From Clostridiales bacterium (GTDB taxonomy: Bacteria; Bacillota; Clostridia; Oscillospirales; Oscillospiraceae): a stretch of 43,272 nucleotides of DNA. Position numbers and translations under genes: made by a program. Below the pieces are notes generated by a model. The model worked only from the letters and a program-made list of their open reading frames with translations. It had not been told where the DNA came from and did no database searches. Location of the stretch: positions 1-43,272 of the forward strand of contig JAJQFJ010000074.1 of assembly GCA_021201185.1 (NCBI GenBank), written 5' to 3'. Below are positions 8,299 to 16,943 of the stretch, one piece after another (the first letter of the stretch is position 1; each line of letters begins with the position of its first letter).

Positions 8299-10851
8299 TT
8301 ATGCCTTGCAGGAGCAGGTATAGCTGCCGCTGCCCAGGGTCTTTTCGGTGCCGTCGGGGAGCACCAGCTGGCAGGTGGTGCCCACGGGGACGGTGACGGT
8401 AATGGTGAACAGTCCCTTTTCCAGCTTCCACTCGGAGGCGGCCACGCCGTAGGGGGTGCGGACAGAGCCCCTGGCCCAGGTCAGGTCGCCGCCCAGGATG
8501 GGCTTCACCCGGAAGGACTTGTAGCCCGCCTCTGTGGTCTCGATGCCCGCCACACGGCGATAGAGGAAGTCGCCCACAGCGCCGCTGGCGTAGTGGTTAT
8601 AGGAGATCATCATGTCGGTACCGTCGTCTCCGATGGGGCACTGGCCGTTCTCGTCCAGGCCGTCCCACCGCTCCCAGATGGTGGTGGCTCCCATCTTGAC
8701 TTCATACAGCCAGGAGGGGCACTTGGTGTTCATCAGCATCTTGTAAGCCACATCCGCCCGGCCGTTGTCCGCCAGGGCGAAGAGGATATAGGGGGTACCG
8801 GGGAAGCCGGTGCCGATGCAGTAGTCGTTCTTCTCCACCAGGGCCACCAGATTCTCGGTGGCCTTGTCCTGAGTGGCCTTGTCGGGGAACATATTCAGGT
8901 AGATGGGCAGGACGTAAGCGGTCTGGAACTCCTCCAGCAGCTTGCCGTTGCCGTCAGTGAGGACGGAGCAGTAGGCGTCCGCCGTCTTGTCGCTCAGGTC
9001 ACGGTAGTAGGCGGCATCCTCCTTCTCCCCCAGGATCTCCGCCACCTTGGCGACGATGTCGCTGGTGTTGCGGAGGGAGGCGGTGCCCGTCCACTTGACC
9101 CGGGCCTGCCACTGGCTCATCTGGGGCACGTCCGGGGCGATCCAGTCGCCAAAGGCCAACACGCCGGGCACGTTCCAGATGTACCGGTTCTTGCCGAAGC
9201 CGAAGCTGCACCAGAACTTACTGGCCTTCACATATTTCTTCATGGAGGGGTACATCTTCCGCAGCAGCTCCACGTCGCCCCGGGCCTGGTACTCCGCCCA
9301 GGGCACCAGGATGCAGGCGTCGTCCCACCAGGCCACCGCCATATTGGGCATGGTGGCCGGGAAGCCGTAGCCCTGGACGGGGACGGTGTTAGGCAGGCCG
9401 CCGCTGGGCAGCTGCTCTACCTTCACGTCCATCAGCCACTTCTCCAGGAACCGGCTGATGTCGAAGTTATAGCAGCCGGTGGGGGCGAACACAGCGATGT
9501 CGCCCGTCCAGCCCATCCGCTCGTCCCGCTGGGGGCAGTCAGTGGGGATATCCATGAAGTTGGACTTTGCGCCCCACTCGATATTCTTCTGGAGACGGTT
9601 GAGCATATCGTTGGAGCAGGAGAAGCTGCCGGTCGTCTCCACATCGGAGTACAGGGCCAGAGCGGAAATGTCGATCTTGTCCTGCTCCACGCCCTCCACG
9701 CTGATGTACTGGAAGCCCATATAGGTCATCCGGGGGGAGTAGGTCTGCACGCCGTCCACGCAGGTGTAGGTGGCGGTGGCCTTGGCGGTGCGGAGGAAGG
9801 CCACGTTCAGGGTGCCATCCGGATTCAAAATCTCGGCGTGCTTGACGGTGATGACCTGGCCCTTTTTGCCGTTTACGGTGAACTTCACCACACCGGCGAA
9901 GTTCTGGCCGAAGTCGTAGATCAGCTCGCCGGAGGGCAGCTTGTCGCAGGAGACAGGCTTGAGCTCCTCATGGGCCCGGACCGGCGCGCCGTAGTCCGCC
10001 ATGATGTCGGGATGCACCCGCAGGGTCTCCTTAGCGGCCTTGCGCCAGGTGGCCTTGCGCAGGTCCACGGTGGCGTCGTAGGTCTCGCCGTCGTAGATGT
10101 CGGTCATGCGGTAATTGCCGTCCTCCGTGACCTCCCAGCTGCTGTCGGTGCCCACCACCTCCTGGCTGCCGTCGGCGTAGGTGACCCGCAGCTCCAGAAG
10201 CAGGGCCTGCCGGTCGGCGGTGATCCGGTTCTTCCGGGTAAAGACAAAGGAGCCCACGGCCCAGCCGCCGCCCACATCCGCCTGGATGGTGTCGTTGCCG
10301 GTGAGCATGTCGGTAACATCATAGGTCTGATTCTGGAGATGGGTCTTGTAGGAGGTGAAGCCGGGAGCGAAGTACTGGTCGCCCACCTTCTTGCCGTTGA
10401 TGGTCAGCTCGTAGATACCCATAGCGGTGGCGTAGATTTTGGCGGAGGCAATCTTTCCCTTGCCCTGGAAGGTCTTGCGGAAGGTCATGGGGATGGGAGA
10501 CACCTTTTTCTCGGTAAAGGAGTATCCGGGGTCGCTGATCCACTCCCCTTTCCAGGGGGTGCCCATGCGGCCGGTCTCAAAGGTGAGGGCGGCGGTGGCC
10601 TTCTCCCCGGTGCTGGCTGTGACCGTCAGCTCGGCGGGATAAACGGTGAAGGGCTTCAGAGCGGGACCGGCATAGTGGACGCCGATCTGGCTGTCCGTTG
10701 TGGTCTTCCAGTCCCCCACCTTCAGGACGGCCTCCTTCAGGGTGACGCCGCTGCCATCGCTGTCCAGGGCGAAGGCAAACCGGGGCTGTGCCTCGTCGGT
10801 GACACAGCCTTTCGTCAGGTTCTCCACAGTAAATCTGCTGATAGTTAACAT
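8299..10851 (-). CDS. Alpha-L-rhamnosidase, GH78
   Basis: Predicted to remove terminal alpha-L-rhamnose from rhamnosides. The 850-residue protein has no signal peptide, so it acts in the cytoplasm on imported substrates. N-terminal beta-sandwich domains cover about residues 1-330. The (alpha/alpha)6 barrel then carries the GH78 signature DCPQRDERMGWTGD (Asp443-Glu444) and the second acidic site TTIWERWDG (Glu727, the likely general base). A C-terminal beta domain follows. The ATG at 10851 is supported by an excellent AAAGGAGG site, and longer in-frame starts lack one. It is the first gene of the rhamnoside block and has its own promoter. The downstream rhamnulokinase fits release of free rhamnose. 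Confidence 0.93.
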   Translation of the reverse strand: MLTISRFTVENLTKGCVTDEAQPRFAFALDSDGSGVTLKEAVLKVGDWKTTTDSQIGVHYAGPALKPFTVYPAELTVTASTGEKATAALTFETGRMGTPWKGEWISDPGYSFTEKKVSPIPMTFRKTFQGKGKIASAKIYATAMGIYELTINGKKVGDQYFAPGFTSYKTHLQNQTYDVTDMLTGNDTIQADVGGGWAVGSFVFTRKNRITADRQALLLELRVTYADGSQEVVGTDSSWEVTEDGNYRMTDIYDGETYDATVDLRKATWRKAAKETLRVHPDIMADYGAPVRAHEELKPVSCDKLPSGELIYDFGQNFAGVVKFTVNGKKGQVITVKHAEILNPDGTLNVAFLRTAKATATYTCVDGVQTYSPRMTYMGFQYISVEGVEQDKIDISALALYSDVETTGSFSCSNDMLNRLQKNIEWGAKSNFMDIPTDCPQRDERMGWTGDIAVFAPTGCYNFDISRFLEKWLMDVKVEQLPSGGLPNTVPVQGYGFPATMPNMAVAWWDDACILVPWAEYQARGDVELLRKMYPSMKKYVKASKFWCSFGFGKNRYIWNVPGVLAFGDWIAPDVPQMSQWQARVKWTGTASLRNTSDIVAKVAEILGEKEDAAYYRDLSDKTADAYCSVLTDGNGKLLEEFQTAYVLPIYLNMFPDKATQDKATENLVALVEKNDYCIGTGFPGTPYILFALADNGRADVAYKMLMNTKCPSWLYEVKMGATTIWERWDGLDENGQCPIGDDGTDMMISYNHYASGAVGDFLYRRVAGIETTEAGYKSFRVKPILGGDLTWARGSVRTPYGVAASEWKLEKGLFTITVTVPVGTTCQLVLPDGTEKTLGSGSYTCSCKA

Positions 10852-10920
10852 AAGTTCCTCCTTTTCCTGTGTGCAGCAGCCATTTTGGGGGTGAGCATCC
10901 TCCCCCATTTGCTTGCACAC

Positions 10921-10949
10921 ATTATACAACGCTTTTTACAAATCGTCCA
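10921..10949 (-). promoter_or_regulatory. Promoter of the GH78 gene block
   Basis: On the minus strand TGGACG and a perfect TATAAT are separated by 17 nt, about 70 nt upstream of the rhamnosidase start. Between them, at 10890-10911, lies a short inverted repeat (TGGGGG/CCCCCA) that would be in the 5' leader. Confidence 0.65.
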
Positions 10950-11036
10950 CCCAAACTGCACAATCCGTTGATTTTGGTGCATAATCCGGAAATCGTTTTG
11001 GGCAAACTGACTAAAACGAAGGGGCAAAACTTTAGC

Positions 11037-11069
11037 AAAATGCCAGCCCCCTGTGAAAAGGGACTGGCA
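11037..11069 (-). terminator. Rho-independent terminator of the two-component operon
   Basis: On the minus strand a hairpin with arms TGCCAG/CTGGCA and an inner CCCTT/AGGGG-like pairing is followed by TTTTGCTAAAGTTTT. It lies 35 nt past the histidine kinase stop. Confidence 0.7.
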
Positions 11070-11104
11070 CCTGGCGGAACGCCGCCCGCTTCCCGGGCGG
11101 AGCA

Positions 11105-12436
11105 CTATTTCATCTTTGTTTTTTCTTCCTTCAGCGGGATGAGCACACGCAGCTCGAACCAGCCGCCGGAGGCGCTGACTGTGGCGGAGCCGCCGTACTT
11201 CTCCGCCGTCCGGCAGATGCTTTTCAGCCCGTAGCCGTGGAGCCGGGTATCCTTTTTTGTGGTCAGTGGCAAGCCCTTTTTCACCGTATAGCCCTCGTCG
11301 CACCGGTTTTCCACCCGGATGCGGAGAAAGCCCTTCTGCACCGCCACCGACAGGTGGATCAGCCGCTGCTCCGGGTCGGAGAGCTTGCTCGCGCTCTCGA
11401 TGGCGTTGTCCAGAGCATTGCCGAACAGGGCGCTGAGGTCCATCACGTCCATAAAGTCCAGGGCCTTGCCGTCGGCCACGCAGGTAAGCTCAATGCCGTG
11501 GTTCTGGCAGTAGACGCTCTTTCCCGTCAGGATGGTGTCCAGCCCCTCGTTGCCTGTCTTGTTCTGGGCCTCATAGGCCTTGATCTCCTGCTCCATCTGA
11601 TCCAGGTATTCCAGCTTCTGTCCCGTGCCCACCTCCGCCCGGAGGACGGCGATCTGGTGCTTCAGGTCGTGGTACTTCTGGTTCACCAGGTCCACCGACT
11701 CCTGGCTGAGACGGTAATTGGCATACTGCATATCCAGCATATTTTGCAGCGCCGTGACCTCCGTCCGGGCATGGGCGTCGCAGAGCTGCAAATGCAGCCC
11801 GTAGAGGATGGCCACCCCTCCCAGGTAGACGATGGTGCGGATGTTGAACGCCTCGGCGTAGGTGGCCCCGCTGAAGGGAGTCTCGGTGCTGGAAAAGCTG
11901 AGGCTGCTGAAGATATAGATGAACAGGGCGATGAGCACCGCAATGCCGCAGGCCGTGGGCGTCACCTCCATCTCCCGGTCCACCTCCCGGTGGTTCCGTT
12001 CCAGGCAGCTCATGACAACAATGACGGCGGCGCAGATGGGCAGCATAAAGGCGGCCTCCCATGCCAGCGAATCCAGCGTCGGGATCAGGTCCTCAAAATA
12101 GGCGTACAGCTGCCAGCCCAGTGAGCACATAAAGGCCCCCAGGATAAAGGCCCGGGCGCAGTAGTAGATACGGTTCTCCCACCAGGTCTGGTTGAGCACG
12201 GCGAAGGGAAGGGCAGTCAGCGTCGCCATACCCATCATGCCCACATTGAACGCCATGCCGTTCAGATCGACGATGAGGGCCATATAGCCCAGCTGGAGCG
12301 CCAGCTGCACGGCGGAGACTGTCCAGAACCGCCATCCCTCCAGCCGCCGCGGCAGGAGGGTCACATAGAGCAGTCCCGCCACCCAGTGGGCCAGGGCCGT
12401 CCAGTAAAAGGGGATATTTTGCTCTACCCCGGTCAT
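11105..12436 (-). CDS. GHKL-type sensor histidine kinase (AgrC/NatK-like)
   Basis: Predicted membrane sensor that phosphorylates the adjacent LytTR regulator. The 443-residue protein has about six N-terminal transmembrane helices (residues 1-220). A dimerisation helix follows with the phospho-acceptor motif YHDLKHQI (His256). The ATPase domain has N-box FGNALDNAIESA and G-box HGYGLKSI. This layout is the HPK10/GHKL class that pairs with LytTR regulators. Its ATG overlaps the regulator stop by 4 nt (ATGA), so translation is coupled. No obvious ligand-binding extracellular loop is visible. The signal is unknown; nearby genes suggest a link to sugar uptake, but peptide or surface-stress sensing is equally possible. 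Confidence 0.9.
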   Translation of the reverse strand: MTGVEQNIPFYWTALAHWVAGLLYVTLLPRRLEGWRFWTVSAVQLALQLGYMALIVDLNGMAFNVGMMGMATLTALPFAVLNQTWWENRIYYCARAFILGAFMCSLGWQLYAYFEDLIPTLDSLAWEAAFMLPICAAVIVVMSCLERNHREVDREMEVTPTACGIAVLIALFIYIFSSLSFSSTETPFSGATYAEAFNIRTIVYLGGVAILYGLHLQLCDAHARTEVTALQNMLDMQYANYRLSQESVDLVNQKYHDLKHQIAVLRAEVGTGQKLEYLDQMEQEIKAYEAQNKTGNEGLDTILTGKSVYCQNHGIELTCVADGKALDFMDVMDLSALFGNALDNAIESASKLSDPEQRLIHLSVAVQKGFLRIRVENRCDEGYTVKKGLPLTTKKDTRLHGYGLKSICRTAEKYGGSATVSASGGWFELRVLIPLKEEKTKMK

Positions 12437-13143
12437 TTGCCGACCTCATTGATGTAGTCGTTCAGAGCGTCCAGAAAGGCCTTCTTCTTGGAACGGCTGA
12501 TCTGGACCTCCACTCCGTTGACCACGGCGTTATACCCACGGATGGCGTCCACCCGCTCCAAGTTGACCAGATAGCCCTTGTTACACCGGAAGAACATATT
12601 TTTATCCACGCTTTCCTCCACGTCCTTCATGGCTCCGGTGGAGGTCACATCCCCGTCCAAAGTGTGGTAGGTCAGCTTGTGGCCGTCCACCTCCACATAG
12701 CAGATACGGGACAGCTCCAGCTTCTGGACGCCGTTCTTTCCGCCCACATAGAGGTAGCGGCGGCTCCGGCGCTGCATCCGGGCCACCGCCCGGTCGATGC
12801 GCTGAGAAAACGCGTAGTAAGAGATGGGCTTGAGCACATAGTCCAGCGCGTCCACAGCGTAGCCCTTGATGGCATACTGGGGCATATTGGTGATGAAGAT
12901 GATGACCACCTCGGTGTCCAGCTTTCGGATCTCCTCCGCCGCCGTCATGCCGTCCATGAATCCCATCTCGATATCCAGCAGAATGATATCGTATTCCGCC
13001 TTATAGCCCACGGCGATCTCATCCCCGTCGGAGAAACAGGTGACGAGCAGCTTTTCCCCTGCGGATTTCTCGTAACGTTCCAGGTAGTCTTTGAGTTGTG
13101 CGGTGTAAATGGGGTCGTCCTCTACCACAGCGATCCGAATCAT
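12433..13143 (-). CDS. LytTR-family response regulator
   Basis: The 236-residue protein has an N-terminal receiver domain (about 1-120). Its acidic pocket is VVEDDP, and the phospho-acceptor is Asp57 in IILLDIEMG. A C-terminal LytTR DNA-binding domain (about 135-232) contains RICYVEVDGHKLTYHT and MFFRCNKGYLVNL. It is predicted to activate genes through direct-repeat sites after phosphorylation by the kinase encoded downstream. The start at 13143 has a GAGGAGG ribosome site. The pair forms a two-gene operon with its own promoter and terminator. The target genes cannot be read from this window. Confidence 0.92.
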   Translation of the reverse strand: MIRIAVVEDDPIYTAQLKDYLERYEKSAGEKLLVTCFSDGDEIAVGYKAEYDIILLDIEMGFMDGMTAAEEIRKLDTEVVIIFITNMPQYAIKGYAVDALDYVLKPISYYAFSQRIDRAVARMQRRSRRYLYVGGKNGVQKLELSRICYVEVDGHKLTYHTLDGDVTSTGAMKDVEESVDKNMFFRCNKGYLVNLERVDAIRGYNAVVNGVEVQISRSKKKAFLDALNDYINEVGK

Positions 13144-13237
13144 GCCTCCTCTGTCCTCCTCTCCTGCCGGGGCACACAGGCGTTGCGTCCCCGTTGACCC
13201 CAGCTTTTTTCAAGCGCAGATATGTCTTGTTTTCCTT

Positions 13238-13266
13238 ATTTTAAAGCCTTTCGCCCTTACCGTCAA
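13238..13266 (-). promoter_or_regulatory. Promoter of the LytTR two-component operon
   Basis: On the minus strand TTGACG, 17 nt, then TAAAAT: two near-consensus hexamers with ideal spacing. The leader to the response regulator start is about 88 nt. Confidence 0.75.
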
Positions 13267-13299
13267 GAATAATTTCGTTGTCTTTTTCAAAACAGGCAG

Positions 13300-13335
13300 A
13301 AAAAGCTGCCAGACCGCCAAAAGCGGCCTGACAGC
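13300..13335 (-). terminator. Terminator of the raffinose/sucrose operon
   Basis: On the minus strand a 13-bp stem (GCTGTCAGGCCGC pairing with GCGGTCTGGCAGC, including G-U pairs) with a TTTTG-type loop is followed by five T. It lies 25 nt after the fructokinase stop and just upstream of the LytTR promoter. Confidence 0.85.
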
Positions 13336-13359
13336 CTAACAGCGTTATATGATGTTCCT

Positions 13360-14322
13360 TCACATCCGGCGGACCGCAGCCCATACCTCCCCTTCCGGCA
13401 CGACGCCGGAGATGCCGCCATACCGCTGTGTGGAGAGACTGGCCGCACAGCAGGCAAAGCACGTCGCCTGCCGCAGCTCCTCTGCGGTCAGCTCCTCCGG
13501 GGCCTTCTCCGTTTTCAGGATGCGGCTGAGCACGCTGCCGCCGAAGATGTCCCCTGCGCCGGTGGTGTCCACCGGACGGATGCCGGAGGGGGTATCCACC
13601 GTGCCGGAGGCGCTCCCATTGGAGAAATAACAGCCCTTCGGCCCCAGGGTGACGAAGGCCAGCTTTGCCCCGCAGTCCCTCAGCAGCCGTTCCGCCCCAC
13701 CCTCCGGGGTACAGCCCCAGAGAAAGTCCACCTCCTCGTCGCTGATCTTGACGATGTCCGCCTGGGACACGCCCCACAGCATCTGCCGTTTCGCCTCGTC
13801 CAGGTCCTTCCACAGGGGCTTGCGGAGATTGGGGTCAAAGGAGATCAGCCTGCCCCGCTCCCGGGCATAGGCCACCGCTCTTTGGGTGGCGGTGCGCACC
13901 GGGTCGTCCGTGAGGCTCAGGGTGCCGAAATGAAAGTCCCGGCAGTTGTCGATCAGCGAAAGATTCAGCTCTGTGTCCCGCAACCGGGTATCCGCCCCGG
14001 GCTTCCGGGCGAAGCTGAACGTCCGGTTCCCGGCGCTGTCCAGGGTGACGAAGGCCAGGGTGGTGAAGCAGTCCGGGTCGGACACGATGCCCGCCGTCTC
14101 GATGCCCGCCCGGGCCAGGGTATCCAGCAGCAGGTCGCCGAAGGCATCCGCTCCCACCTTGCCCAGCAGGGCCGTCTGACAGCCGTAGGCGGTGAGGGCC
14201 GCCAGCAGATTGCCCGGCGCACCCCCGGGATGGGCCGCCAGAGTGGGGTAGCCCGCCCCGTCCGTGCCCACACAGGCAAAGTCGATGAGCAGCTCCCCGA
14301 TGGCCGTCACGTCATATCTCAT
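13360..14322 (-). CDS. Fructokinase-like PfkB-family sugar kinase
   Basis: Predicted to phosphorylate fructose released from sucrose. The 320-residue protein has the ribokinase/PfkB fold: GELLIDF near the N-terminus, substrate segment HPGGAPGNLLAAL, and anion hole plus catalytic base in VDTTGAGDIFGG (Asp258). It is the last gene of the operon, 25 nt after the amylosucrase-like gene, whose reaction liberates fructose. That makes fructokinase the best assignment. Other PfkB specificities cannot be excluded from sequence alone. Confidence 0.85.
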   Translation of the reverse strand: MRYDVTAIGELLIDFACVGTDGAGYPTLAAHPGGAPGNLLAALTAYGCQTALLGKVGADAFGDLLLDTLARAGIETAGIVSDPDCFTTLAFVTLDSAGNRTFSFARKPGADTRLRDTELNLSLIDNCRDFHFGTLSLTDDPVRTATQRAVAYARERGRLISFDPNLRKPLWKDLDEAKRQMLWGVSQADIVKISDEEVDFLWGCTPEGGAERLLRDCGAKLAFVTLGPKGCYFSNGSASGTVDTPSGIRPVDTTGAGDIFGGSVLSRILKTEKAPEELTAEELRQATCFACCAASLSTQRYGGISGVVPEGEVWAAVRRM

Positions 14323-14347
14323 ATCGTACCCCCCATTTTATGTGAAA

Positions 14348-16183
14348 TCAAACCCGTTTGGTCAGCCATAGGAACTCATACCCGCCCAGGGTCAGAACGC
14401 CGGGGTTGTCCACCTGCCGCTGCCCCAGCAGGTCGGTATAGGCCCCCGTCTCGTCCAGCCACGCCTTCTGGGTCTCCGGGCTGAAGTTATACAGGCCGTA
14501 GAGCTTCTCCCCGTCCTTGTACCGGCCCAGGGCCAGCACGGCGTCGCTGCCCGCGTCCACTGTCCAGAAGTCCGCGTCGGCGTCAAAGACAGCGGCAGAC
14601 TGGCGCACCGTCTCCAGCTGCCGCAGGCCCCGGAACAGCCGCCCCTGGACGGTGTCCGGCTCGCTCCGCCGCTCCGCCTCCTCCCAGCGGAAGTCTCCCC
14701 GGTGGAGATAGCGGCTGTCACTGGCCTTTTCCGGGTCGTCCAGATAGGCCCAGTCGTTGCGCTGGCCCACCTCGTCCCCGGCGTAGAGCACCGGGATGCC
14801 GCTCTGGGACAGCATACAGGCGTGGAGCATCAGATCCAGCGCCAGCGCCTGCTCCGTCATGGCTGCGCTCCCCGTCTCCAGCGCCATCTCCAGGCCGCAG
14901 AGGGAGGCGGTAGTGCCACAGAGCCGGGCGTCCCCCAGCCGCTCGTCGTCGTTGTACAGCGTCCCCCGGCTGGCCCCATAGGGCAGCTTTCCGGTGAAAT
15001 AGTCGTTCAAAAACCGCTTGTGAGGCACCTCTCCCATGCCGAACTGAGACAGAAAGGGGTAATCCAGTCCCCAGCCGATGTCGTCATGGCAGCGGAGGTA
15101 GTTCTGGAAGGTATAACCCTTGGGGAGGGCCGCCACCTGGTTCAGCTGGTGCCGCAGGAGCCGCACGTCATGGGTGGCCGCCGTGTGCCAGGTGGTACAC
15201 ATGGCAGTCACGTTGTAGAGCATATGGCACTCCGGCCGCTCCGGCGTGCCGAAGTAGGGGGCCACCAGGGCGGGCTCCATGACCACCTCCCCCAGCAGCA
15301 GCACCCCGGGGCAGACGATCTCGGTGACGATGCGCAGCATCCGCACCAGGGTATGTACCTGGGGCAGATTCCGGCAGTTGGTGCCCAGCTGCTTCCAGAT
15401 GTAGGGGACGGCGTCCAGCCGTATCACGTCGATGCCCCGGTTGGTGAGAAACAGCAGGTTCTCCGTCATCTCCCGGAACACGGTGGGGTTGGCGTAGTTC
15501 AGGTCCCACTGATAGGGGTAGAAGGTGGTCATGACCACCTTCCCCAGCTCCTCCTGCCAGGTGAAGTTGCCGGGGGCGTCGGTGGGGAACACCTGGGGTA
15601 CCGTCTGCTCGTACAGATTGGGGATGTCCCAGCTGTCATAGAAGAAATACCGCTCCTGATACTCCCGCTCTCCCGCTCTGGCCCGGCGGGCCCACTCGTG
15701 CTCCTCGCTGGTGTGGTTCATGACAAAATCCAGGCAGACGGAGATGCCCCGGCGACGGCAGTCCCCGGTCAGGGCCTCCAGATCGTCCATGGTCCCCAGC
15801 TCCGGCTGTACCCGCCGGAAGTCGGAGACGGCATAGCCCCCGTCGCTGCGCCCCTTGGGGCTTTCCAGCAGGGGCATCAGATGGAGGTAGTTCACCCCGC
15901 ACTCCTGGAGATAGTCCAGCCTGCCCCGGACGCCATTCAGGTCTCCGGCAAAGGGCTTGACATAGAGCATCATCCCCAGACGCTCCCGGCTGCGGTACCA
16001 GTCCGGTTCCGCCTCCCGCTGCCGGTCGGACCGCTTCAGGTCGTCCGGTCTGGCCCGGTACATCCCCTCCATGGCGGACAGAAGGGCATCCAGGGTATCC
16101 TCCTGTCCCGGATACAGGGCGCAGTAGAGCTGTCGCAGCTCGTCATATCGGCTTGCGAGCCGGGTCTGAAACTCCTCGGTCAT
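14348..16183 (-). CDS. Amylosucrase / sucrose hydrolase, GH13 (subfamily 4-like)
   Basis: Predicted to cleave sucrose, either transferring glucose to an alpha-1,4-glucan with release of fructose (amylosucrase) or to water (sucrose hydrolase). The 611-residue protein has the N-terminal helical domain of that group. The four GH13 regions are DFVMNHTSEEHEWA, GIDVIRLDAVPYIWKQ (nucleophile Asp257), LLLGEVVMEP (acid/base Glu299) and YLRCHDDIGWG. The HTSEEHEWA and IWKQLGTNCRNLP segments are typical of amylosucrases rather than sucrose phosphorylases. ATG 16183 has a strong GGAGGA site. In the operon it follows the alpha-galactosidase, which makes sucrose from raffinose, and precedes fructokinase. 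There is no signal peptide, so it is cytoplasmic. Confidence 0.88.
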   Translation of the reverse strand: MTEEFQTRLASRYDELRQLYCALYPGQEDTLDALLSAMEGMYRARPDDLKRSDRQREAEPDWYRSRERLGMMLYVKPFAGDLNGVRGRLDYLQECGVNYLHLMPLLESPKGRSDGGYAVSDFRRVQPELGTMDDLEALTGDCRRRGISVCLDFVMNHTSEEHEWARRARAGEREYQERYFFYDSWDIPNLYEQTVPQVFPTDAPGNFTWQEELGKVVMTTFYPYQWDLNYANPTVFREMTENLLFLTNRGIDVIRLDAVPYIWKQLGTNCRNLPQVHTLVRMLRIVTEIVCPGVLLLGEVVMEPALVAPYFGTPERPECHMLYNVTAMCTTWHTAATHDVRLLRHQLNQVAALPKGYTFQNYLRCHDDIGWGLDYPFLSQFGMGEVPHKRFLNDYFTGKLPYGASRGTLYNDDERLGDARLCGTTASLCGLEMALETGSAAMTEQALALDLMLHACMLSQSGIPVLYAGDEVGQRNDWAYLDDPEKASDSRYLHRGDFRWEEAERRSEPDTVQGRLFRGLRQLETVRQSAAVFDADADFWTVDAGSDAVLALGRYKDGEKLYGLYNFSPETQKAWLDETGAYTDLLGQRQVDNPGVLTLGGYEFLWLTKRV

Positions 16184-16208
16184 TGACGATTCCTCCTGTT
16201 TGGAGGCC

Positions 16209-16925
16209 TCACATCCCCAGCTTTTCCATGTCGGAGAGGACTTCCTGCTCCGTCTGCACATGGCCCTCGTCGGGGGCGGACGCCTCTTTTTCTTTTTGTT
16301 CCAGATAGGGCGCAAAGGATTTCAGTAGCATGCTGGCGTTAAACATGGTGATAACGGCAAAGCCGCACAGCACCCACAGAAAGGCGTAGGTGGGCAGGTT
16401 CCCCCGGTCCAGATAGGTCACCGCCATGGGGACGATGTTGGCGATGAGCATGGCGACGGTGGTAATTGGCCGCTTGACGGCGAAGTACACCGAGTCCATC
16501 AAAAGCTGCTTAAAATTCACCCGGAAGGCCGCCATCACCGGGAACAGATAGCAGGCCAGGACGATAACGGCAATGCCCATGGCCATGAGGGGATACCGGA
16601 ACAGGGCCATCGCCCCCTCAAACTGGTCGCACCAGCCGATCTCCAGCCACAGGACCGCCCCCAGCGCCAGCAGCGCCAGAAAACAGAGGGTCCCCTGTTT
16701 GAAATTGCTCTTAAATCCCTTCCAGAAGGTAGTGAAGGGGTTGCAGGTCTGCTCCCGCAGACAGGTCAGCAGGGTGAAATACAGGGCGGCGTATCCCGCC
16801 CCCGCCGTCACCACCGGCAGCAGGGAGAGGACAAACAGCAGATTGGCGGCGATGAGGATGCCGCACCGGGTCATGAGCTGGCCGAAAACGCTGTCATTGT
16901 CCAGAAGGCCGCGTAAAAATCTCAC
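16209..16925 (-). CDS. YesL/DUF624-family membrane protein
   Basis: The 238-residue protein has about five or six hydrophobic helices and a charged C-terminal tail. The opening FLRGLLDNDSVFGQLMTR and the pattern PVVTAGAGYAALYFTLL are characteristic of the YesL (DUF624) family, which is regularly found with oligosaccharide ABC transporters. The function is not established. The start codon is GTG at 16925, chosen because AAGGAGGAG lies directly upstream. It sits 18 nt after the single-pass membrane protein gene and 25 nt before the amylosucrase-like gene, in the middle of the raffinose/sucrose operon. A role in assembly or regulation of the transporter is inference. Confidence 0.82.
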   Translation of the reverse strand: MRFLRGLLDNDSVFGQLMTRCGILIAANLLFVLSLLPVVTAGAGYAALYFTLLTCLREQTCNPFTTFWKGFKSNFKQGTLCFLALLALGAVLWLEIGWCDQFEGAMALFRYPLMAMGIAVIVLACYLFPVMAAFRVNFKQLLMDSVYFAVKRPITTVAMLIANIVPMAVTYLDRGNLPTYAFLWVLCGFAVITMFNASMLLKSFAPYLEQKEKEASAPDEGHVQTEQEVLSDMEKLGM

Positions 16926-16943
16926 GAAAAGCTCCTCCTTTCA

